Shown piece after piece: positions 5,229 to 11,920 of a stretch of DNA of 11,920 bases (its first letter is position 1; each line of letters starts with the position of its first letter). A model generated the notes under the pieces. The model saw only the letters and a program-made list of their open reading frames with translations, had not been told where the DNA came from and did not search any database. The stretch is from Alphaproteobacteria bacterium (GTDB lineage Bacteria; Pseudomonadota; Alphaproteobacteria; Sphingomonadales; Sphingomonadaceae). The stretch is from NCBI GenBank assembly GCA_020249025.1, contig JADCGM010000241.1, positions 1 through 11,920 of the forward strand, read 5' to 3'. The position numbers and the translations under genes were made by a program.

Positions 5229-7052
5229 CTAAGCCTTGGCAGCCGCGATATAGTCATCGATCGCGGAGGCGAGCACCGCCAGCGGCATCGCGCCGGCGCG
5301 CATCACCGCGTCGTTGAAGTCGCGGACGTCATATTTGGCGCCCAACGCCGCCGTCGCCTTGTCGCGCAGCCGCACGATTTCGGTATGGCCGACCTTGTAG
5401 CCGCAGGCCTGGCCCGGCGAGGCGCAATAGCGGTCGATCTCGCTGGTGCAGGCGACGCGGCTGCGCCCCGTGCTCGACGCGAGATAGTCGATGGCCTGCT
5501 CCCGGCTCCACTTCTTGGCGTGGAGACCGGTGTCGACGACCAGCCGCGAGGCACGGAAGCGCAGCGCCTGATACATGCCGAGCCGTCCGAACGGATCGTT
5601 CTCGTAGAAGCCGAGCTCGTCGACGAGCTGCTCCGAATAGAGCGCCCAGCCTTCGGTGAAGGCGTTGAAGCCGAGCAGCGACGACAGCAGCGGAACATTG
5701 TCGCGGTTCTCGGCGATATAGGCCCCCTCCCAGGTGTGCCCGGGGATGCCCTCGTGCGCCGACAGCGACGGGATCGTGTAGCGCGGCCAGTTCGCCGTAT
5801 CGCGCAGGTTGATGTAGTAGATCGCAGGCCGCGAGCCATCCAGCGAGGCGAAGTTCATGTAGCCGAGCGATGCGCCCGCCTCGATGTCGGCCGGCACCCG
5901 CTTGACGACGAGATCGGCCTTCATCCGCATCTTCGAGAAGCGCGGAATCAGCCCCCGCAGCTCGGCGATCTTCTGCTCGACATAGGCGACCGCCTCGGCG
6001 CGGCCGGCGTCGGTGTTGGCAAACAGCTGCTTGGGGTCCTTGGTCAGCGCGGTCAGCCGCTCGCCGACCGTACCTTGCGTCAGCCCCTGCGACCTCAGCA
6101 CCGCATCCATCTTGGCGTCGAGATCGGCGCCCTGCTCCAGACCCATGCGGTGGATCGTCTCGGGGTCGAGATCGGTGCTCGTCGCATATTGAAGCTGCCA
6201 GCGGTAATAGGCGTCGCCCTGCGGCAGCTTCCATGCGCCGGCGTCCGCCGTCGCCTTCTCGCGCATCGCGCCGACGACCGCGAGCTGGCGGTTGAGCGCC
6301 GGGTAGATGCTCCCCGCGACGATCTTCGTCGCGCGCCCGGCCCAGTCGCCGGGGAGGCCCTTGGCCTTGGCGCGGGTCGCCAGCGACGACACCATCCGCT
6401 GCTCGGCGGCCGGGGTCGCCAGCATCGCGCCCATCTGTTCGAGGACGGTGTCGAGCAGGAACACCGGCGGGATCACACCCTTGGCGGCGTCGCCGCGGGC
6501 GACCTCGGTCTCCTGATCGAGCGCGGTTGCGAAGGCCGACAGGCGCGCGAGATAGGCCTCGGCGTCAGCCGCAGTCTCAACGCGGTGCACCGAATCGAGG
6601 AACTCCGGCACGCCCTGATAGGCGCCGTCCTGCTGACTGATGACATAGGGGTTGCCGCCGCCGAAGCCGTACGGATTGCCATAGTCGAAGCGCGCGCCCG
6701 CCGCTGCATTGGCGAGCGTGTAGCCGACCGAGTCGGCGAGCAGCCGGTCGTGGCCCTTGAGGCGCGACCGGTCGACTCCGCGGAGCCACCCGCGATAGCG
6801 CGCGACATCGGCCGCAACCCGGCTGCGGCTCGCCGCCGAGCGGTCGGAGAGCCGGCCGCGCGCCGCGGCGTTCGCGCCGGTGTCGAGGCCGAGCAGGCTC
6901 AGCGTCTCGGGGTCGTGGCCGAGGGCATCCCAGGCGATGCGGTCGAGCACCGCCTTCAGCCCCGGCTCGATCGCGGCCAGCGCCGGACCCGCCAGCCCGC
7001 CGAGCCCGAGCCCCGATGCGCCCATCAGAAAATCACGCCGTCCGATGATCAT
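5229..7052 (-). CDS. Tat-exported DUF885 family protein, putative metallopeptidase
   Basis: The product is 607 residues from ATG 7052. An earlier in-frame ATG at 7064 exists, but GGAGG at 7058-7062 lies 5 nt ahead of the second ATG, so that one is preferred. Residues 5-11 (R-R-D-F-L-M-G), then a Gly/Leu/Ala stretch ending A-L-A, form a twin-arginine signal, so the protein is probably exported folded to the periplasm. H-E-G-I-P-G-H at 433-439 and E-G-W-A-L-Y-S-E at 467-474 are the DUF885 hallmarks and look like metal ligands and a catalytic glutamate. The spacing is H-E-x4-H rather than HExxH. The family's late P-G-Q-A-x-x-Y-x-x-G motif is also present. Family members are usually annotated as putative peptidases; substrate and metal are not shown here. 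It lies 108 bp downstream of dnaJ on the same strand, so partial read-through is possible, but a functional link to the chaperones is unsupported. Confidence 0.88.
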   Translation of the reverse strand: MIIGRRDFLMGASGLGLGGLAGPALAAIEPGLKAVLDRIAWDALGHDPETLSLLGLDTGANAAARGRLSDRSAASRSRVAADVARYRGWLRGVDRSRLKGHDRLLADSVGYTLANAAAGARFDYGNPYGFGGGNPYVISQQDGAYQGVPEFLDSVHRVETAADAEAYLARLSAFATALDQETEVARGDAAKGVIPPVFLLDTVLEQMGAMLATPAAEQRMVSSLATRAKAKGLPGDWAGRATKIVAGSIYPALNRQLAVVGAMREKATADAGAWKLPQGDAYYRWQLQYATSTDLDPETIHRMGLEQGADLDAKMDAVLRSQGLTQGTVGERLTALTKDPKQLFANTDAGRAEAVAYVEQKIAELRGLIPRFSKMRMKADLVVKRVPADIEAGASLGYMNFASLDGSRPAIYYINLRDTANWPRYTIPSLSAHEGIPGHTWEGAYIAENRDNVPLLSSLLGFNAFTEGWALYSEQLVDELGFYENDPFGRLGMYQALRFRASRLVVDTGLHAKKWSREQAIDYLASSTGRSRVACTSEIDRYCASPGQACGYKVGHTEIVRLRDKATAALGAKYDVRDFNDAVMRAGAMPLAVLASAIDDYIAAAKA

Positions 7053-7057
7053 GCCGC

Positions 7058-7062
7058 CCTCC
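7058..7062 (-). promoter_or_regulatory. Ribosome binding site that decides the DUF885 start
   Basis: On the minus strand GGAGG precedes ATG 7052 by 5 nt and overlaps the earlier ATG at 7064, which itself has no good purine-rich site. This favours the shorter protein, whose Tat signal then begins four residues before the arginine pair. Confidence 0.6.
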
Positions 7063-7160
7063 ATCGCGCTGCCCCGCGCCCCGTGTTGGTAGCGCGCCGG
7101 CAGCGCCCGAAAAGGGACGAATGTGACAGGCGGGGGTGAGGCTTCGATGAACTGCCGGGA

Positions 7161-8300
7161 CTAATCCGTCAGCTCGTCCCAGGCTTCCTTGAGCTTCGAG
7201 AAGAAGCCGGTCGACTTCGGGCAGCCGCTGCCGTCGCCCTCGAGCGCGCGGAACTCCTCGAGCAGCTCGCGCTGGCGCGGGCTGAGCTTCGTCGGGGTCT
7301 CGACGTCGACCTGGATGATGAGATCGCCCTGGCCCGAGCCGTTGAGCGCCGGCATGCCGCGGCCGCGCAGCCGGAACTGCTTGCCCGACTGGGTGCCCGC
7401 CGGGATTTTCACCGTCGCCGGCTTCTTGTCGAGGCACGGCACGTCGATCTCGCAGCCGAGCGCGGCGGTGGTGATCGAGATCGGCACGGCGGCGAACAGC
7501 GTCGTCCCCTCGCGCTTGAAGATGGCGTGCGGCTTCAGATGGACGAAGATGTAAAGGTCGCCCGGCGGCCCGCCGCGCAGGCCGGCCTCGCCCTCGCCCG
7601 ACAGGCGGATGCGGGTGCCGTCATCGACACCGGCGGGCACCTTCACCTGCAGCGTCTTGCGCTGCTCGACCCGGCCCGAGCCGTGGCAGCGGTTGCACGG
7701 ATCCTCGATGACCTGGCCGGCGCCGCGGCAGGTTGGGCAGGCGCGTTCGACGAGGAACAGGCCCTGGTTCATCCGCACCTTGCCGTGGCCATTGCAGGTG
7801 CCGCAGGTGCTCGACCGCGTTCCCGGCGTGGCGCCCGATCCGTTGCAGTGGCTGCAGCCGGTAGAGACGTCGATGGTGACCTCGGCCTCCTTGCCGCTGA
7901 ACGCCTCCTCGAAGCTCAGTTCGAGGTCGTAGCGCAGGTCGGCCCCGCGGAAGACCTGCTGCCGTCCGCCGCCGCCGCGCTGGCGTCCGAAGACGTCGCC
8001 GAAGATGTTCTCGAAGATGTCCGAGAAGCCGCCGATGTCGTCGGCCCCGAAGCCACCATGGCCGCCGCCGCCACCTTGGAAGGCGGCCTTGCCGAAGCGG
8101 TCGTAGGCGGCGCGCTTCTGCGGGTCCTTGAGGCAGTCATAGGCCTCGTTGATCGCCTTGAAGCGGGCTTCCGCCGCGGCGTCGCCGGGATTGCGATCGG
8201 GGTGCCACTGCATGGCGAGGCGGCGGTAGGCGCTCTTCAGCGTCTTGTCGTCCGCCGTCCGCTCGACTTCGAGCAGCTCGTAGTAATCCGTTTCGGTCAT
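7161..8300 (-). CDS. dnaJ: Chaperone protein DnaJ (Hsp40, type I)
   Basis: DnaJ stimulates DnaK ATP hydrolysis and delivers unfolded clients to it in the cytoplasm. The product is 379 residues, the normal length. The J domain (1-70) has the essential H-P-D at 33-35. A Gly/Phe-rich linker runs from about 75 to 113. The zinc-binding domain has all four CxxCxGxG repeats: C149-C152, C166-C169, C188-C191 and C202-C205. The client-binding C-terminal beta domains follow, with V-K-I-P-A-G-T typical of the family. It starts 85 bp after the dnaK stop on the same strand, with two strong hairpins between them. The ribosome binding site is only a G-rich stretch, so translation is probably modest, in line with the lower DnaJ:DnaK ratio usual in bacteria. 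No frameshift or missing motif. Confidence 0.98.
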   Translation of the reverse strand: MTETDYYELLEVERTADDKTLKSAYRRLAMQWHPDRNPGDAAAEARFKAINEAYDCLKDPQKRAAYDRFGKAAFQGGGGGHGGFGADDIGGFSDIFENIFGDVFGRQRGGGGRQQVFRGADLRYDLELSFEEAFSGKEAEVTIDVSTGCSHCNGSGATPGTRSSTCGTCNGHGKVRMNQGLFLVERACPTCRGAGQVIEDPCNRCHGSGRVEQRKTLQVKVPAGVDDGTRIRLSGEGEAGLRGGPPGDLYIFVHLKPHAIFKREGTTLFAAVPISITTAALGCEIDVPCLDKKPATVKIPAGTQSGKQFRLRGRGMPALNGSGQGDLIIQVDVETPTKLSPRQRELLEEFRALEGDGSGCPKSTGFFSKLKEAWDELTD

Positions 8301-8333
8301 CAGGCCCGCCCCCGATGAGCGTTACGCGGCGCG

Positions 8334-8360
8334 CGCCCCTTCCCGCAAGGGGAAGGGGCG
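8334..8360 (-). repeat. 11-bp perfect hairpin between dnaK and dnaJ
   Basis: Positions 8334-8344 pair perfectly with 8350-8360 around a 5-nt loop; the arms are CCCCTTCCC and GGGAAGGGG plus two flanking G-C pairs. Its inner arm lies 33 nt ahead of the dnaJ start. With no T-run downstream on the minus strand it is unlikely to be a full terminator. Likely roles are partial attenuation, an RNA-processing site, or protection of the dnaK mRNA 3' end. The CCCTTCC-GCAAG-GGAAGGG core also looks like dispersed intergenic palindromes of alphaproteobacteria. Confidence 0.6.
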
Positions 8361-8367
8361 GCCGGGT

Positions 8368-8385
8368 GAGCGATCCCCATCGCTC
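8368..8385 (-). repeat. 7-bp perfect hairpin touching the dnaK stop codon
   Basis: GAGCGAT at 8368-8374 and ATCGCTC at 8379-8385 close a 4-nt loop. The stem begins directly after the dnaK TAA (8386-8388 on the plus strand). It is the first of two tandem hairpins in the dnaK-dnaJ gap and could slow exonucleases or attenuate transcription into dnaJ. Confidence 0.55.
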
Positions 8386-10287
<1,902 letters not shown>

Positions 10288-10385
10288 GTGTCTCGCTCTC
10301 CGAATCTTTTCTTTTTGGAACGCTACGGTCTCCGGGCCGTCCCGGGCCTCGATGCGGAGCACCCGGGCCGACCACCTGCCGGGCC

Positions 10386-10414
10386 ATGTAAGGAGGGGGG
10401 GAGGGGGGTGCAAG
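10386..10414 (-). promoter_or_regulatory. Candidate heat-shock (RpoH-type) promoter of dnaK
   Basis: On the minus strand CTTGCA (10414-10409) is followed by a 16-nt spacer of C and T only and then CTTACAT (10392-10386). Alphaproteobacterial RpoH promoters have CTTG in the -35 and a C-(C/T)-T-A-T-x-T-like -10, so the layout fits loosely, with differences in the last bases of both boxes. Transcription would begin near 10379, leaving a leader of roughly 90 nt before dnaK. The context (dnaK) makes RpoH control likely; the exact site is inference. Confidence 0.35.
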
Positions 10415-10444
10415 GGTCCGCCCAACCGCGCCCCGCCACACTCC

Positions 10445-10460
10445 GTTGCGCGCTCGCAAC
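10445..10460. repeat. Inverted repeat in the dnaK / copper chaperone divergent region
   Basis: GTTGCG at 10445-10450 and CGCAAC at 10455-10460 form a perfect 6-bp inverted repeat with a 4-nt centre. It lies about 80 nt before the copper chaperone start and upstream of the candidate dnaK promoter. It could be an operator for either gene or chance. No regulator consensus recognised. Confidence 0.3.
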
Positions 10461-10517
10461 AGTGGCAAGCTGCCGCACCCGAATGGACGCCGCGAGAGTC
10501 GGGGGCTTACACCCCGG

Positions 10518-10530
10518 GTCCAATCTGGAC
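10518..10530 (+). promoter_or_regulatory. Inverted repeat beside the copper chaperone start
   Basis: GTCCA at 10518-10522 and TGGAC at 10526-10530 are separated by ATC. The repeat ends 9 nt before ATG 10540, where a Shine-Dalgarno site would sit, and no strong one is visible. It could be a small RNA hairpin that limits ribosome access or a compact protein-binding site. No established copper-operator consensus was recognised. Confidence 0.3.
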
Positions 10531-10539
10531 AGAAGTGAC

Positions 10540-11037
10540 ATGGAATCGCGGGCTTCGATCAAGAGAATGGGCTGGGCGGCGTGCGCGCTCGCCGTGCTGC
10601 TGCTCGGCCTCGCGGCCGTGACCGGCAGCCTTGCCCGTTCCGCCGAGCTCGATCGCCCGGCGGTGTCGATGGCCGCGGTGCGTCTTGCGCCTGTCGCCGG
10701 CCGTCCGGCGGGCGGTTACTTCATGATCATGGGTGGCCCGACCGCCGATCGCCTGCTGAGCGTCAGTGCGCCCGCGCCGATCCGGGTCGAGATGCACGAG
10801 ACGAAGAAGACCGGCGGCACCATGTCGATGGTCGCGCTTCCCGTCCTGCCCGTCGCCCCCGGCGCCCACATCATGTTCGAGCCCGGCGGCAAGCATCTGA
10901 TGCTCTACGGCGTGCCCGCCGACGTGAAGCCGGGCGGCAAGCTGAAGCTCACCTTCCGCTTTGAGAAGGCGGGCCCGGTGACGCTCGATGCGACGGTGAC
11001 GGCCGCCGGCGGCGCCATCCCGTCGCACGACCACTAA
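10540..11037 (+). CDS. Periplasmic copper chaperone of the PCuAC family
   Basis: PCuAC proteins bind Cu(I) in the periplasm and pass it to the Cu-A/Cu-B sites of cytochrome oxidases, often with Sco. The product is 165 residues, typical length. Residues 11-35 form an N-terminal hydrophobic segment that is a signal peptide or anchor, ending near A-R-S-A. The family metal motif H-M-x10-M-x21-H-x-M is matched exactly in spacing: His86, Met97, His119 and Met121. The C-terminus is S-H-D-H, which might add weak metal affinity. ATG 10540 is chosen because it gives a normal signal; ATG 10567 would leave a very short basic region and has no usable ribosome site. The frame is open far upstream, antisense to dnaK, but that is not coding. 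No cox or sco gene is adjacent. Its stop overlaps that of the convergent efflux gene by 4 bp. Confidence 0.93.
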   Translation: MESRASIKRMGWAACALAVLLLGLAAVTGSLARSAELDRPAVSMAAVRLAPVAGRPAGGYFMIMGGPTADRLLSVSAPAPIRVEMHETKKTGGTMSMVALPVLPVAPGAHIMFEPGGKHLMLYGVPADVKPGGKLKLTFRFEKAGPVTLDATVTAAGGAIPSHDH

Positions 11038-11920
11038 ACGTCCCAACCCCCCGCCGCACGAATCGCGGCAACCGCGGCCCGCGCCCGTTCGCGCTGAAGC
11101 GTGACGACGCGCTCGCGGTCGCCGACCCGCCGCTGCTCGTCCTCCAGCACATCGGCGAGCGCCGCAGCACCCGCCGCGAGCCGGCTCCGCGCCGCGCGCA
11201 CCACCGCTTCGGAGCGCGCCGCCTGCGCCTCGGCGAGCGCCAGCCGCGCTTCGGCCCGCCGCAGGTCGGACAGCGCGGTTTCCGCCTCGCCCGCCGCCGC
11301 CAGCAGCACCCGGCGGTGCGCCGCCAACGCCTGCATCTGCTCCGCCGCGCGCCCCGCCAGCCGCGCCCGCCGCGCCCCGCCGTCGACGAGCGGCTGCGCG
11401 CCGGTCAGCGCCAGCCCGCCGATCCAGTTCGCAGGATCGAGCGCGCGCCCGACGGCTGTCGCCACCGAGGTCAAGCCGCCGCCCAGGGTCAGCGCCGGAT
11501 AGAGCGCCGCGCGTGCCTCCTCGACGCGCAACCCGCTCGCCGCCAGCCGCAGTTCGGAGGCGCGGACGTCGGGGCGCGCGGCGAGCGCCGCCAGCGGCAG
11601 GACCGGCGTCGCGGTCGCGGCCGCCAGCGCGTCGGCGGGCGGTTCGGGCGTCGCGAAGGCCGGGGCGGGAACCCCGGCAAGCAGCGCCAGCCGCGCCGCG
11701 ATCCGGGTCCGCTCGGCGGCCAGCGCGTCGAGCCGTTCGGCGAAGCCCAGCCGCGCCGCTTCGGCCCGGGCCAGATCCGCCGCGGCCGCCCGGCCGCTGC
11801 GCACACGCGCCGCCGTGATCGCCTCGGTGCGTTGGGCGTTGGCCAGCGCCGTCGCGCCGGTCGCGGCGAGCGCGCCATTCTCCGCCAGATCGAACCAGGC
11901 GTCGGCGACATCCGCGGCGA
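11034..11920 (-). CDS. NodT/TolC-type outer membrane efflux protein (N-terminus outside window)
   Basis: The minus-strand frame is open from the right edge (first complete codon at 11918) to TAG 11036-11034, giving the last 294 residues of a protein usually about 450-500 long. The Ala/Leu/Arg-rich heptad-like segments are the long alpha-barrel helices of outer membrane factors. The landmark is R-P-D-V-R-A-S-E-L-R-L-A-A at residues 115-127 of the fragment, followed by A-R-A-A-L-Y-P-A-L-T-L-G-G, which closely matches the repeat boundary in NodT-family RND outer membrane lipoproteins. These form trimeric channels joining an inner-membrane pump and a periplasmic adaptor to the outside. The lipobox or signal is beyond the edge, as are any partner genes. 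An internal GTG at 11804 is not the start, because conserved sequence continues upstream of it. Substrate unknown; its neighbour suggests metal efflux only weakly. Confidence 0.88.
   Translation of the reverse strand, partial: AADVADAWFDLAENGALAATGATALANAQRTEAITAARVRSGRAAAADLARAEAARLGFAERLDALAAERTRIAARLALLAGVPAPAFATPEPPADALAAATATPVLPLAALAARPDVRASELRLAASGLRVEEARAALYPALTLGGGLTSVATAVGRALDPANWIGGLALTGAQPLVDGGARRARLAGRAAEQMQALAAHRRVLLAAAGEAETALSDLRRAEARLALAEAQAARSEAVVRAARSRLAAGAAALADVLEDEQRRVGDRERVVTLQRERARAAVAAIRAAGGWDV

Larger units (their letters stand above)
10288..10539. other. Divergent control region between dnaK and the copper chaperone gene
   Basis: This 252-bp gap contains no plausible gene, although frames stay open across it on both strands because of high GC. 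It should hold the promoters of both flanking genes. Visible elements are a candidate dnaK promoter (10386-10414), a purine tract on the plus strand at 10391-10408, and two inverted repeats on the side of the copper chaperone gene (10445-10460 and 10518-10530). I see no CIRCE element (TTAGCACTC-N9-GAGTGCTAA), so HrcA control of dnaK is not indicated. Confidence 0.6.

Noticed and set aside
5176..5232. Short peptide frame starting TTG after a GGAGG
   Set aside because: The GGAGG (5170-5174) is 1 nt from the TTG, too close to function, and the 18-residue product has no support.
5385..7139. 584-codon plus-strand open frame antisense to the DUF885 gene
   Set aside because: Arg/Val/Gly/His-rich product with no motif. 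It arises because third-position G/C in the real gene removes stops on the opposite strand.
7097..7158. CCGGCAG and CTGCCGG inverted repeat between dnaJ and the DUF885 gene
   Set aside because: The 7-bp arms are 48 nt apart with no supporting inner stem. Likely chance in GC-rich DNA.
10317..10341. GGAAC-N16-CGTC resembling an EcfG general-stress promoter on the plus strand
   Set aside because: The last base of the -10 (CGTT expected) does not match and it lies about 200 nt from the copper chaperone start. Not enough to call.
10288..10539. CIRCE/HrcA operator before dnaK
   Set aside because: No TTAGCACTC or GAGTGCTAA half-site is present in the gap.

Overview
This is a high-GC stretch of bacterial chromosome, most likely from an alphaproteobacterium and plausibly a sphingomonad. 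The guess rests on strong G/C bias at third codon positions, the protein sequences of GyrB, DnaK and DnaJ, and the combination of a PEP-CTERM protein, a Tat-exported DUF885 protein and a NodT-type outer membrane factor. No 16S gene or other taxonomic marker is present, so this is inference. I found no tRNA, rRNA, IS element, CRISPR array or phage gene.

Layout. Positions 1-245 hold the 3' end of a plus-strand gene whose tail resembles the C-terminal domain of GH94 glycoside phosphorylases / cyclic beta-glucan synthases. Next come recF (279-1436) and gyrB (1441-3873, TTG start), only 4 bp apart and surely co-transcribed. This is the remnant of the ancestral dnaA-dnaN-recF-gyrB order without dnaA and dnaN. 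A 338-bp gene-free region rich in hairpins follows. Then comes a solitary secreted PEP-CTERM protein (4212-4997) with a strong terminator-like hairpin beyond it (5116-5141).

From 5229 to 10287 everything reads on the minus strand: dnaK (10287-8386), dnaJ (8300-7161) and a Tat-exported DUF885 putative metallopeptidase (7052-5229). dnaK and dnaJ form the usual chaperone operon, with two perfect hairpins packed into the 85 bp between them. A divergent control region (10288-10539) separates dnaK from a plus-strand periplasmic copper chaperone of the PCuAC family (10540-11037). Its stop codon overlaps by 4 bp the stop of a convergent NodT/TolC-type outer membrane efflux protein (11034 to the right edge, partial).

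How the genes work together. RecF and GyrB serve DNA repair and topology. DnaK and DnaJ serve protein folding. The other genes mostly concern the envelope: PEP-CTERM protein, exported DUF885 protein, copper chaperone, efflux outer membrane factor. Apart from recF-gyrB and dnaK-dnaJ there is no clear functional cluster. I see no convincing undescribed multi-gene system. The most interesting signals are non-coding: the tandem hairpins between dnaK and dnaJ, a candidate heat-shock promoter with a pyrimidine-only spacer, the hairpin cluster after gyrB, and an inverted repeat just ahead of the copper chaperone start.
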